The translations under genes were made by a program, and so were the position numbers. Source: Gemmatimonadales bacterium UBA7889 (lineage in GTDB: Bacteria; Gemmatimonadota; Gemmatimonadetes; Longimicrobiales; Gaopeijiaceae). From it: 64,000 bases of DNA. The notes under the pieces were generated by a model, which saw nothing but the letters and a program-made list of their open reading frames with translations, was not told where the DNA came from and ran no database searches. Numbering within the stretch: the stretch's first letter is position 1; the number at the start of each line of letters is the position of its first letter. Shown here piece after piece: positions 54,646-63,730 of the stretch. The stretch lies in NCBI GenBank assembly GCA_002501085.1, contig DLRL01000056.1, forward strand, positions 9,552-73,551. The letters are read 5' to 3'.

Positions 54646-56070
54646 ATGCATTTCATTACAGGTAAACACATCGAGCGACGGACTTTCCTACGTGGTATGG
54701 GTGCCAGTGTTGCCCTGCCGTTCCTCGATGCGATGGTCCCAGCCGGGAGGCTGGCCAATTCTGGGCGTGCGTTCCTCGCGGCTGATAAGATGCCCTTGAT
54801 TTGTATTGAGGAGGTGCATGGCCTAGCTGGGAATAATGACTGGGGTGCGACCCAACTCCTGTATGCTCCTGCAACCGTAGGTCGCGACTTTGAGCTGATC
54901 GCCGACCACCCTGCAAAATCTCTTGAACCTTGGCAGGACTACCTTACGCTGATCAGCAACACCGATGTCAGGATGGCTGAGCCGCTGTCCGCGCCAGAGG
55001 TTGGAGGTGACCACTTCCGTTCGAGCGCGGTGTTCCTCACGCAGTCGCATCCGAAACAGACACAGGGCTCAGACCTCTGGGTGGGAACCCCGTCGCTGGA
55101 CCAGATTTATGCGAAGCGCTTTGGTCAGGATACACCGCTCCCCTCGATGCAGTTCTGCATTGAAAATCTCGATCAATCCGGTGGCTGCACCTACAACTAT
55201 TCCTGTGCCTACACTGATACGATCAGCTGGTCCTCGCCCAGTGAACCCATGCCGATGATTCGGGATCCAAGGGTGGCTTTCGATATGCTCTTCGGTGCAG
55301 GAGCCAGTCCTGAAGAACGCGCTGAGCGGCGAGCTGACCGAGCGAGCATTCTAGACTGGATCGCGGACGAGGTCGCATCTTTACGTCGGGATCTTGGTGC
55401 TGTCGACCGACAACGTATGGACAAGTACCTCGATAATGTCCGAGAGATCGAAAGACGTATCGAGATGGTAGAAATCAGAAACTCCAGTGGAGATGAACGG
55501 GCCTTGCCCGAAGCACCGGCAGGGGTGCCTGACACATTCAGAGAGCATATGGAAATGATGTTTGATCTCCAGGTGCTAGCACTTGAAACAGAGATGACAA
55601 GGGTGATGTCCTTCAAGATCGGACGTGATGCCCAGAACCGTGTGTTCCCAGACAGTGATTCAGCGAGACCCTTCCACCCGGCCTCGCATCACGGTGGGCG
55701 TGAGGAGGCGATCCTCGAATTCAATAAGATCAACCAATACCGTATGGCAACGCTGGCATACTTCCTCGAGAAGATGCAGAACTCAGTCGTTGGGGACAGT
55801 AATCTGCTCGAGAAGTCAATGATCATATGGGGGTCTCCGATGGCGGATGCTAATATCCATAACCATCGGCGTTGTCCATTGATCCTGATGGGTCACGCTA
55901 ACGGGGAATTAGCGGGTAACGTCCACCTTCAGGCGGCGGACGACACACCAATGGCTAACGTGATGCTCACGCTGCTCCACATGCTTGGGCATGATGAGAT
56001 GGAGAGTTTCGGAGACAGTGACGGGGTTTTCTCCCTCGCCACACCACCTGTATCTGCGACATCTTTCTAG
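54646..56070 (+). CDS. Tat-exported DUF1552 protein
   Basis: 474 residues, full length for DUF1552 (PF07586). Twin-arginine signal IERRTFLRGMGASVALPFLDAM. Family features: ALETEMTRVMSFKIGRD, PFHPASHHGG, YFLEKMQNSV, IIWGSPMADANIHNHRRCPLI, and a conserved Cys in that segment; four further Cys occur in a cluster around GGCTYNYSCAY. These genes almost always follow a DUF1592-type cytochrome, as here, so the two proteins probably act together in the periplasm; the reaction is unknown. Confidence 0.93.
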   Translation: MHFITGKHIERRTFLRGMGASVALPFLDAMVPAGRLANSGRAFLAADKMPLICIEEVHGLAGNNDWGATQLLYAPATVGRDFELIADHPAKSLEPWQDYLTLISNTDVRMAEPLSAPEVGGDHFRSSAVFLTQSHPKQTQGSDLWVGTPSLDQIYAKRFGQDTPLPSMQFCIENLDQSGGCTYNYSCAYTDTISWSSPSEPMPMIRDPRVAFDMLFGAGASPEERAERRADRASILDWIADEVASLRRDLGAVDRQRMDKYLDNVREIERRIEMVEIRNSSGDERALPEAPAGVPDTFREHMEMMFDLQVLALETEMTRVMSFKIGRDAQNRVFPDSDSARPFHPASHHGGREEAILEFNKINQYRMATLAYFLEKMQNSVVGDSNLLEKSMIIWGSPMADANIHNHRRCPLILMGHANGELAGNVHLQAADDTPMANVMLTLLHMLGHDEMESFGDSDGVFSLATPPVSATSF

Positions 56071-56126
56071 CTCATAGAGCACATGAGAGATTGAACACAA
56101 ATGCTGAACGAAGCTGGAGGAAGAGA

Positions 56127-58103
56127 ATGAATCAGGGTCTACCCTTAAGAGTTCTTGGGGTGCTGGGTGTAGTCATGGCGCTTACTGCGGCCACACCTCC
56201 TGAGGCGCCGGTAGCTGACGCTGCGATGACCGGTAACCTAGAAGCTGTCCGGGGTCTCCTGAGGCAGGGAGCCGATGTGAATGCAGCTCAGGGCGATGGA
56301 ATGACGGCCCTGCATTGGGCTGCCGAGCGTGCCCAACTCGAGATGGTTGAGGTACTTCTTTATGCCGGCGGCCGAGTTGATGCAGTTACACGTATCGGTC
56401 ACTACACTCCTCTGCATCTGGCGAGCAAAGCAGGAAATGCACCCGTCACACGTCGTCTACTAGAAGAGGGTGCCAACGTTGAGGCTAAGACCTTCACAGC
56501 TGGTACGACACCAATCCATCTGGCTGCAGCTTCTGGTCAGACCGATGTGCTTGAGGCGCTTATTGAGCATGGTGCGGACGTGAACGTTTTGGAGGCATCC
56601 TCTGGTCAAACGCCCTTGATTTTCGCGTCGGCGCTCAACAGGGCTGCTGCCGCAGCACAGCTATTGGAATACGGAGCAGAACCCGGACTCGCGACGACAG
56701 TAGTCGATCTCCAGCAACAAGGAGAGCTAGACCGTGCGGCCAACCAGAGACAAAACGAAATCCTTGATGCTATTCGAGAGGCTAACGGCTCGATCACGCC
56801 AACCCAGGTGCAGGCGGCATTGCGTGCTGGCCGTCAAGTTTTAGCGAATGGACTTCCAGAAGAGGAAGAGGAAGAGGAGGACGATAGGAGAGGCGGGTCA
56901 CCTAACATCACAGCGACTGGTGGAATGACGGCGCTGTTACATGCAGCTCGTCAGGGGCATTTGGAAGTAGCTCGAGTACTCCTTGATGGTGGAGCTGACG
57001 TCGACCAGGTAAGCCTGAGTGACGCTACAAGTCCGCTCCTCATGGCCACAATCAATGGGCAGTTCGATATGGCCCTGATGTTGCTTGGAGCTGGGGCAAA
57101 TCCCAACCTGGCATCCAACATCCACGGTGTTGCACCACTGTGGAGTGTAGTGAACAGTGAGTGGCAGCCTCGGACGCGGTTCCCTCAACCTCAGGAACAC
57201 CACCTGCAAAATGCTACGTATGTAGAAGTTCTCGAAGCACTGTTACAGGTTGGAGCTGAGCCTGACGTACGCACCACGATGCATCCTTGGTACATGATCT
57301 ACGGAGGGTGCGGTAACCGGAACTGTGGTTTGGTAGACACAAAGGGTTCAACAGCCTTTTGGCGTGCGGCATACGCGGCAGATGTGGAGGCGATGCGCCT
57401 GTTAGTTAAGTATGGTGCTGATCCAAACATCCCGACAATCGCTCCAGAACAAAGGAGAAGGAGACCCCGAGACACGGGAGCTCGTTCGGCCCGTAATCAG
57501 ATATCTGACGACTCCAACTTTGGTCCACTGTCTGCTGAAGAGCGGATAGAGGTTCTTACTTCGGTACGAAACGAGTTGCCGGAAACTGAACAGGCGGAAT
57601 TCCCGGATGAGGAGTTGGCTGAAATCTCAGACGATAGGCGACAGGAACTTATTGATCGCGTAGAGCGTGCAGATTCGGTCCGTGAGGCAAACGCTGACCC
57701 GTCGGGTTTGCCACCATACGTAGATGGTGGGCCAGGAATATTTCCGATCAACGCCGCTGCGGGTGCTGGATATGGTGAAGGCTTTGCGGGCAACGCACAT
57801 CGGGCTATGCCCGGTGGTTGGATCCCATCAGTGAGATACCTCATTGAGGAACTCGGTGCGGACGCTAACCAGCCAGACCACAACGGATACCGTCCTCTCC
57901 ACAATGCAGCTGGGCGTGGTGATAACGAGATGATTCTCTATCTCATCAGCCAGGGAGGCGATGTTAGTGTGGTAAATCGGCGTGGACAGACCACTGCTGA
58001 CTTGGCGAATGGCCCCGTATCACGAATCCCACCGCATTTGAATGCCGTGACACTGCTTATGGGTCTCGGTTCCAAGAATAACAACAACTGCGTTTCGTGT
58101 TGA
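56127..58103 (+). CDS. Exported ankyrin-repeat protein of the DUF1592/DUF1552 unit
   Basis: 658 residues from ATG 56127, six bases after GGAGG; the frame opens 12 codons earlier. Hydrophobic signal (VLGVLGVVMALTAA). About eight ankyrin repeats: ADAAMTGNLEAVRGLLRQG, GMTALHWAAERAQLEMVEVLL, YTPLHLASKAGNAPVTRRLL, TPIHLAAASGQTDVLEALI and others to RPLHNAAGRGDNEMILYLISQG. An acidic run (EEEEEEDD) sits near residue 260 and a charged stretch with EEQ/EED near 460-540. The C-terminus is NNNNCVSC, ending on a CxxC, with CGNRNC at about residue 395. It likely provides protein-protein contacts for the cytochrome/DUF1552 pair. Confidence 0.9.
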   Translation: MNQGLPLRVLGVLGVVMALTAATPPEAPVADAAMTGNLEAVRGLLRQGADVNAAQGDGMTALHWAAERAQLEMVEVLLYAGGRVDAVTRIGHYTPLHLASKAGNAPVTRRLLEEGANVEAKTFTAGTTPIHLAAASGQTDVLEALIEHGADVNVLEASSGQTPLIFASALNRAAAAAQLLEYGAEPGLATTVVDLQQQGELDRAANQRQNEILDAIREANGSITPTQVQAALRAGRQVLANGLPEEEEEEEDDRRGGSPNITATGGMTALLHAARQGHLEVARVLLDGGADVDQVSLSDATSPLLMATINGQFDMALMLLGAGANPNLASNIHGVAPLWSVVNSEWQPRTRFPQPQEHHLQNATYVEVLEALLQVGAEPDVRTTMHPWYMIYGGCGNRNCGLVDTKGSTAFWRAAYAADVEAMRLLVKYGADPNIPTIAPEQRRRRPRDTGARSARNQISDDSNFGPLSAEERIEVLTSVRNELPETEQAEFPDEELAEISDDRRQELIDRVERADSVREANADPSGLPPYVDGGPGIFPINAAAGAGYGEGFAGNAHRAMPGGWIPSVRYLIEELGADANQPDHNGYRPLHNAAGRGDNEMILYLISQGGDVSVVNRRGQTTADLANGPVSRIPPHLNAVTLLMGLGSKNNNNCVSC

Positions 58104-58163
58104 ACTATGCCTAAACGCTTCGGGGTCCCCCTGACGTTGTAGGAGAGGTCCTAAAGAGAGAAG

Positions 58164-58204
58164 AGAACGCTCCACCAGCCATAGATGGGCTCGTGGAGCG
58201 TTCT
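58164..58204. terminator. Bidirectional intrinsic terminator after the ankyrin gene
   Basis: Twelve perfect pairs (58164-58175 with 58193-58204) plus an inner four-pair AGCC/GGCT stem across one mismatch. TCTTTT follows on the plus strand; TTCTCTCTTT follows on the minus strand. It lies between the convergent ankyrin gene and the small minus-strand gene, and can end both. Confidence 0.88.
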
Positions 58205-58217
58205 TCTTTTCTACGTC

Positions 58218-58508
58218 TCAAGGTGATTCGGATTGTCTGGTAGCCTTAAGGAATCGCCGTGCTAGTTGAGCTACCCGATTTTCGCCAGAAGTTTCTGCTT
58301 CCTTGAGGATCGAAAGGACACACGGGGCCAGTGTTGGGTCACCCCAGCGGTAGCTTGTAGCCAGCTCGGCACTTCGAGAATCTCCCTGATCTGCCCCCTG
58401 GACGAGCGCCCAAGCCGCTGCCTCTTTGTAATAGGGTGATTCAGGATCAGGAAGCTGATATTTTGGGGTTGGTTCATCATGATCTTCCTTGATAAATGCC
58501 CGGGACAT
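58218..58508 (-). CDS. Small hypothetical protein next to yhbY
   Basis: 96 residues, cytoplasmic, helical (EAAAWALVQGADQGDSRSAELATSY ends its first half), Pro-rich start. AGGA lies eight bases before the ATG. Four bases separate it from yhbY, so the two are an operon. No family recognised; length and helices could suggest an adaptor, but nothing supports a specific function. Confidence 0.65.
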   Translation of the reverse strand: MSRAFIKEDHDEPTPKYQLPDPESPYYKEAAAWALVQGADQGDSRSAELATSYRWGDPTLAPCVLSILKEAETSGENRVAQLARRFLKATRQSESP

Positions 58509-58512
58509 TTGC

Positions 58513-58827
58513 TCAATCCTGAGTTAGCTCAGACAGCTGTATTTGGGGGTCGTTCGGATGTGGGCGGTATAGAACCGCAATGTGCCCGATCGTTTGAATG
58601 ACATGCACTCCTGAGAGTCGAGAGGCTATATCATTTGCGATATTCTTGATGGGTCTAGGGGCCCCTTCCTGAGCTCTAACCTTAATTAGCTCACGCTTAT
58701 TAAATGCCTCTGATGTTGACGAGAGAAGTCGCTTGCTGACTCCTTCTGTTCCCACGTGTATGACCGGCTTCAGTCTGTTTGCAAGGCTTCGGAGGTGCGC
58801 TCGTTGTTTAGATGTCAGTTGAGTCAT
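58513..58827 (-). CDS. yhbY: RNA-binding protein YhbY (CRM domain)
   Basis: 104 residues from ATG 58827 (another ATG six codons upstream; neither has a clear Shine-Dalgarno, and homologues start near the chosen one). CRM/YhbY fold: LTSKQRAHLRSLANRLKPVIHVGTEGVS ends its first half in the GxxG-like loop region, then FNKRELIKVRAQEG and GHIAVLYRP. Associates with pre-50S ribosomal particles in other bacteria. Confidence 0.92.
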   Translation of the reverse strand: MTQLTSKQRAHLRSLANRLKPVIHVGTEGVSKRLLSSTSEAFNKRELIKVRAQEGAPRPIKNIANDIASRLSGVHVIQTIGHIAVLYRPHPNDPQIQLSELTQD

Positions 58828-59000
58828 ATAAGGAGCATGACACATATCTAGTTAACGGTAAACCATAGTGCAATTGCCAGTTCCTCTGGTTATGTGCGGA
58901 ATTTCAGTTGGCTCAAGCCAAGAGGAGGTAAGCACTCGCGGGATAACTAGAACGAGGTCATTTTGGACTTAGACCGACTAGCTCTATAGGAGAGGCTCAC

Positions 59001-60647
59001 ATGTTTTCACCCGCGTATCGGTTCGTGACTGGGACGGTATGGGCTTTAGTAGCTGTGCTTGCTATGCCGAGTGGTTCCACGGCCCAAATAAGTCAGCTGG
59101 CTGGCTGGAAGAGTGAGCTTGCTGAGGCGATCGATGGGAGAAGGAAATTCACAGCGAATATCGTGGATCAGATTTTCAGCTTTGCAGAACTAGGCTTTCA
59201 AGAGTTCGAGACTTCGGCCTACCTGGTAGAACTCCTTCGGGAACATGGTTTTACTGTGGAAGAGGGAGTGGCCGGTATTCCTACTGCCTGGGTTGCTACT
59301 TGGGGGTCCGGCCGACCTAAGATCTCTCTGGGGACAGATATCGATAACATCCCAAAAGCATCTCAAACGCCCGGAGTGGCTTGTTATCTTCCTCTTGTTG
59401 AGGGAGCTCCTGGGCATGGAGAAGGGCATAACTCGGGCATGGCTGTCCAGATTACAGCTGCTCTTGCTGTGAAAGAGCTTATGGAGCGAGAAGGACTACA
59501 GGGAACGATCCAGATCTGGCCTGGAGTAGCGGAGGAGCTTGTCGCCGCCAAGGCTTATTACGTGAGGGAGGGCATGTTTGAAGATGTGGATATCGTCCTC
59601 TATGCTCACGTGGGGAACAATCTGTCGACTAGCTGGGGCATGACGCCCGGGACAGGTCTCATTTCAGCAATGTTCACTTTTGAAGGGTCTGCCGCACACG
59701 CTGGGGGGGCTCCTTGGAGGGGTCGGAGCGCTGCTGACGCCGCGAATCTGATGGAGGTTGGGTGGAACTTTCGCCGTGAACACCTGCGCACTCAGCATCG
59801 TTCCCACTCAGTAATATATGACGGGGGAGACCAACCCAACGTGGTGCCATCCAAGGCTTCAATATGGTTTTACTTCCGAGAGAAAAACTATCCTCAGATA
59901 AGAGATCTTTTTGCGATCGGCGATTCGATCGCACAAGGTGCAGCAATGATGAGCGGTACTGTTCTCGACGATGTCCGCATCATTGGTAGTGCGTGGCCTG
60001 GTCACTTTAACCAGGTGATTGCTGAGGCTATGTATGAAAATATCCAGCAGGTTGGTCTTCCTCAGTGGACTGAGAATGACCAACGTTTTGCTCAAGCCAC
60101 GCAGAGAGAGGTTGGGGCCTTCGAGTCTGGGCTAGCTACAGAGCTTTCAATCCTTAGGCCGGCGCTCACTGAGGCACAGAGAACTGCGGGTTTTGCGGAC
60201 GATATCGGGGACATTTCTTGGAATGTACCAACGGCGACACTCTCTTTCCCATCGAACATTCCCGATCTTCCTGGCCATCACTGGGCGAATGCAATGGCGA
60301 TGGCAACCCCCATCGCTCATAAAGGAGCCACGCAGGGAGCGATGGCACAAGCCATGACCCTTCTCGATTTCATGGTTCGACCTGAACTAGTTGATCAGGC
60401 TTGGGACTATTTCGATAACATCCAGAACCGTGAAATCCAGTACACACCATTTATCCGGCCATCTGACCAGCCGGCTACTGAAATGAATGCCGAGATTATG
60501 GAGGATTTCCGAGAGGAAATGCGGGAGTATTACTATGATTCCGATCGCTACGATTCGTATCTTGACCAGCTTGGCGTCTCGTATCCTAGGCTCCGGCAGG
60601 CTGATGGACGTTGCACCATCGGCTCAGTAAGCGAAGAGGACAATTGA
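59001..60647 (+). CDS. Exported M20-family amidohydrolase, AbgB-like
   Basis: 548 residues; AGGAGAG upstream and a signal peptide ending STA before Gln. M20D architecture: IFSFAELGFQEFETS (substrate entry), LGTDIDNIP, metal motif GHGEGHNSG where the family usually has GHxCGH, AEELVAAKAYY (catalytic Glu pair), LYAHVG, dimerisation domain with SAAHAGGAPWRGRSA, and DISWNVPTATLSFP. Replacement of the ligand Cys by Glu is noted. Relatives cleave p-aminobenzoyl-glutamate or indole-acetyl/amidobenzoyl amino acids; export suggests scavenging. Substrate unknown. Confidence 0.87.
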   Translation: MFSPAYRFVTGTVWALVAVLAMPSGSTAQISQLAGWKSELAEAIDGRRKFTANIVDQIFSFAELGFQEFETSAYLVELLREHGFTVEEGVAGIPTAWVATWGSGRPKISLGTDIDNIPKASQTPGVACYLPLVEGAPGHGEGHNSGMAVQITAALAVKELMEREGLQGTIQIWPGVAEELVAAKAYYVREGMFEDVDIVLYAHVGNNLSTSWGMTPGTGLISAMFTFEGSAAHAGGAPWRGRSAADAANLMEVGWNFRREHLRTQHRSHSVIYDGGDQPNVVPSKASIWFYFREKNYPQIRDLFAIGDSIAQGAAMMSGTVLDDVRIIGSAWPGHFNQVIAEAMYENIQQVGLPQWTENDQRFAQATQREVGAFESGLATELSILRPALTEAQRTAGFADDIGDISWNVPTATLSFPSNIPDLPGHHWANAMAMATPIAHKGATQGAMAQAMTLLDFMVRPELVDQAWDYFDNIQNREIQYTPFIRPSDQPATEMNAEIMEDFREEMREYYYDSDRYDSYLDQLGVSYPRLRQADGRCTIGSVSEEDN

Positions 60648-60685
60648 ACTAAGCCCCCCCTGGCCGGGGGTTGCCGGGAGTGCGT

Positions 60686-61411
60686 TCACAGCGGGTTATG
60701 GGTCCGCTTTAGTGGAGATCCTCCCCCGGAGAGGAGATCCAATGCTGCTTCAGCTGTTTGAACATCTGGTTGATCTGTGAGGAGTGCGGCAAGCACACCT
60801 GTCGTATTCGCTACAGCAAAACTAATCCCGTTGACGTTCCGGGAGGTTGGTATTCCAGGAATCGGTCGAGGATAACCCGAAGCGCTGACGACACGGCCCG
60901 AAGATACTTTAGACGATTCTTCGACCTCGATTACCGAGACGCTCTCCCTGGGGTGTTCCCAGTCGAGGACTACTCCTAAGACGCCTTCCATGCATCCGGG
61001 ATACCAGAACTGTTCCTCATTGGCTCTTGCTGACACGATGATCGTTCCGCTCTCGACAGCTCGTTCCACAGCCGGAGCTAAGTCGTATGCACGAATCTCG
61101 TTGGGTGTGCCAAGGCTCAGGTTGATGAGGCGCACACCATGTCCTGAGGCCCAGTCTAGGGCTCTCACAAGTATTGGCACGCTTGTCGCGAGTTGCTGAT
61201 CAAAGACCTTCACCGCAAAGATCTGCGCATCTGGGGCTTTTTCATAGATTGCTGAGGTCACCGCGGTTCCATGCCCCAACACATCCGTGACATCTTCTTG
61301 TTCGCAGCCCTCACCATCGAAAGAGATACCGCGTTTTACCGCAGGTAAATGGGGGTGTGGAACGTTAACGCCACTATCTACAACTGCGATGGTGATGGGT
61401 TTGTCCTTCAT
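60686..61411 (-). CDS. Compact S8 subtilase without signal peptide
   Basis: 241 residues. Catalytic triad D12 (VVDSGVN), H47 (GHGTAV) and S197 (NGISFAVA), with the oxyanion Asn at N131. No signal or prodomain, so it is intracellular. It lies 25 bases after an ABC exporter gene on the same strand, suggesting a peptide-maturation-and-export pair such as is found in some RiPP clusters; no precursor peptide or modifying enzyme is visible between or beside them. The Ser-segment (GISFA instead of GTSMA) and YPGC are unusual. A housekeeping intracellular subtilase is the alternative. Confidence 0.83.
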   Translation of the reverse strand: MKDKPITIAVVDSGVNVPHPHLPAVKRGISFDGEGCEQEDVTDVLGHGTAVTSAIYEKAPDAQIFAVKVFDQQLATSVPILVRALDWASGHGVRLINLSLGTPNEIRAYDLAPAVERAVESGTIIVSARANEEQFWYPGCMEGVLGVVLDWEHPRESVSVIEVEESSKVSSGRVVSASGYPRPIPGIPTSRNVNGISFAVANTTGVLAALLTDQPDVQTAEAALDLLSGGGSPLKRTHNPL

Positions 61412-61436
61412 CGTCCGATTCGAGGAATGGTAAGAA

Positions 61437-63173
61437 TTAACCAGTTCTCACGTCTAGAAAAATATCGCGGAAGGCAGTTCCTTGAGTCTCTAAGTCGCTC
61501 AGCTGTCCATCTTCTGCCACTCTCCCATTCTTGAGTACCACGACTCGGTCAGCTTGTCGGGCCAGGTTAATCCGGTGTGTGATGAGCACCGTAGTCCGGC
61601 CGCGCATCAGAGCGTCATAACCCGAAAGGACAGCAGCTTCTGACATGGGATCAAGTGCGCCGGTTGCCTCATCGAAGATGAGCACTGAGGGCTCGGCAAG
61701 GTAGGCACGCGCGATTGCAACACGTTGGCGTTCACCAGCTGACAGCTGGCTTCCTCGTTCACCAACGACCGTATTGATGTTTTCCGGCATCGAACCAACA
61801 AGATCTGAGAGCCCGGCTGCATGTATTGCTTGCCGCACATCTGCTTCTGTCGCTTCCGGTCTTGCGTAGCGGATGTTTTCCGCAACCGTGGCATGGAAAA
61901 TAAATGGGGACTGCTCGACAACCGCGACGTGCATTCTTACCTGCGAAAGGAATAGCTCAGATAGATCTTCTCCATCCAACAGGATGCGTCCCTCATCTGG
62001 ATCAAGTTGGCGAGAAAGAAGATCTGCGATTGTTGACTTACCGCTCCCGCTGGTGCCTACAATCGCCAACACCTGTCCGGCTGGGATTACTAGATTGACA
62101 CCTGCAAGTACCTCGCCTCCACGTCCGAAGCCATAGTGAATCTCTTCAAGTGTTACTTCACCTTTGCATACCGGTAGCGATTTGGCCGGGTTGGCCTCGA
62201 CAACCTCAGGAGGGCTATCGAGGACTTCGTGCACGCGCACCAAAGATGCTCGTGCGGTAGCAAGATTAGAGTACAGACCCATCAATCCTTGGATAGGTGC
62301 CATCAAGCGCATTTGGTATGCCATGAATGCCACGAACGTACCGAGGGTTGTTGCTCCATCGATCACAAGATATCCGCCATATAGGAAGACCACGCCCGTA
62401 CCGGTTGTGAGTAACAGCCCGGGTAGTCCACCGGCTAGATAGGTAAAGAGTCGCATAGAAAGCAGTGCATCGACGAATGAGTCGTTCTTGTTACGGAAGC
62501 GATCGACCTCGCGTTCCTGTGCGTTGGACCCGACAACTGCTCGCATGCCTTGAAGTGTCTCAATCAGGAAGGTGCCAATATCTGCGCTGCGTTCGCGTAG
62601 ATCACGCACTCGGGCCTCTAGCTGGCGCCGATAGCGTAAAAGGGCAAAAAGGGCAGGGGGTAATGTGATCAGTCCTACGATAAAGAGGCGCAGGTCAAGA
62701 TAAATCAGCATCCCCACCGTTCCGACTAGTGCGATGAGTTGACCCAGCCATGCAAGAGTCGCCTCAGCGGTGACGCGCTGAATCTCTCCAATATCGCCAT
62801 TGATCCGGGATACGACATCCCCGAGTGGAGTCTTTGCGTAGTATCTCGGAGATAACTGCTGCAGATGGCGGTAAAGGTCCAAGCGCATGTCGAATAGGAT
62901 GTCAGCTGACACCTTCGTGTAGCGCATTCCACTTAGGACATTCATCAGGAAAGAGGCCGCTGTGATACCTACAAAGAGGCCTACGATTCTCAATAGCGCG
63001 CCAAAATCTTGCGCTACGAGTGCATCATCGACCAGAAGTTTTGATAGGTATGGGAGCACCAGACTCAGACCGGTACCCGCGAGGGAAAGCACCACCACCG
63101 GCGCAAGAGCCCACCCGTATGGGCGCACGAAACCCAGTGCCCGCCTGAAGTGCGGATCTAGGATTTTGGCCAC
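61437..63173 (-). CDS. ABC exporter (fused permease and ATPase)
   Basis: 578 residues: a six-helix exporter domain (1-about 320), then an ATPase with Walker A GTSGSGKST, Q-loop VVEQSPFIF, signature LSAGERQR, Walker B VLIFDEATGALD and H-loop ITHR. The signature LSAGE departs from LSGGQ, as is common in peptide and antibiotic exporters. No C39 peptidase domain, unlike bacteriocin exporters that cleave leaders themselves, which fits a separate subtilase downstream. GTG start without a strong Shine-Dalgarno. Confidence 0.92.
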   Translation of the reverse strand: MAKILDPHFRRALGFVRPYGWALAPVVVLSLAGTGLSLVLPYLSKLLVDDALVAQDFGALLRIVGLFVGITAASFLMNVLSGMRYTKVSADILFDMRLDLYRHLQQLSPRYYAKTPLGDVVSRINGDIGEIQRVTAEATLAWLGQLIALVGTVGMLIYLDLRLFIVGLITLPPALFALLRYRRQLEARVRDLRERSADIGTFLIETLQGMRAVVGSNAQEREVDRFRNKNDSFVDALLSMRLFTYLAGGLPGLLLTTGTGVVFLYGGYLVIDGATTLGTFVAFMAYQMRLMAPIQGLMGLYSNLATARASLVRVHEVLDSPPEVVEANPAKSLPVCKGEVTLEEIHYGFGRGGEVLAGVNLVIPAGQVLAIVGTSGSGKSTIADLLSRQLDPDEGRILLDGEDLSELFLSQVRMHVAVVEQSPFIFHATVAENIRYARPEATEADVRQAIHAAGLSDLVGSMPENINTVVGERGSQLSAGERQRVAIARAYLAEPSVLIFDEATGALDPMSEAAVLSGYDALMRGRTTVLITHRINLARQADRVVVLKNGRVAEDGQLSDLETQGTAFRDIFLDVRTG

Positions 63174-63227
63174 GATTTTTCTGGATTCAGGCGCTTAAGG
63201 CTCGCCCGGACTAAATGGCGGAAAGGC

Positions 63228-63617
63228 CTAGCGTTTTGTACCTGTGATATCAAAGGCTCCCATATCAGACATAACACTGCCCTTGAATCCGTCATCCTCA
63301 AAGTTCATCGTGATATCAACCGTGGCGCCTTCTACTCCAATCTTACACTTCACCACTTGGCCTTCAACGGTGATGTCAAACAGGTCAGCCGGTCCCTGAG
63401 ATGGCATCTCGGGAGGTAACTCAAGCACCATTGATCCCGTGAGTCCATTGTCCGAATTTTCGATCGTCATTGTGCCGGGAAGTTGAAAGCCGGCCTCAGG
63501 AATATTGATTGTTATACCATAGACGCCGACAGGATCAACGTCTTGAGCTTCGAGTGTGGTTCCTAGGGAAATAGACCCTAGCGCGCCAAGGGCTAGAAGC
63601 TTTCCGAGTCGGTTCAT
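63228..63617 (-). CDS. Small exported beta-rich protein, tandem paralogue A
   Basis: 129 residues from ATG 63617 (AAGGAGGG seven bases upstream). Signal peptide ends LEA before Gln. Beta-strand-rich with TMTIENSDNGLTGSMVLEL in the middle and FEDDGFKGSVMSDMGAFDITGTKR (in two segments) at the C-terminus. The latter segments recur in the neighbouring frame at 63731. No known family recognised. Confidence 0.72.
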   Translation of the reverse strand: MNRLGKLLALGALGSISLGTTLEAQDVDPVGVYGITINIPEAGFQLPGTMTIENSDNGLTGSMVLELPPEMPSQGPADLFDITVEGQVVKCKIGVEGATVDITMNFEDDGFKGSVMSDMGAFDITGTKR

Positions 63618-63730
63618 CCTGGCACCCTCCTTCTTTGTGTAACTCACGGTGTGAAGTTCCTCTTTTGGGTGGGAATCATAACTTCAAACGTTGTATCCTC
63701 ATCACAAACAGTTTATCAGGCTGCTCAAAT

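Noticed and set aside
60654..60670. C-rich/G-rich inverted repeat between the M20 and S8 genes as a terminator
   Set aside because: Short stem without T-run on either strand; weak evidence.
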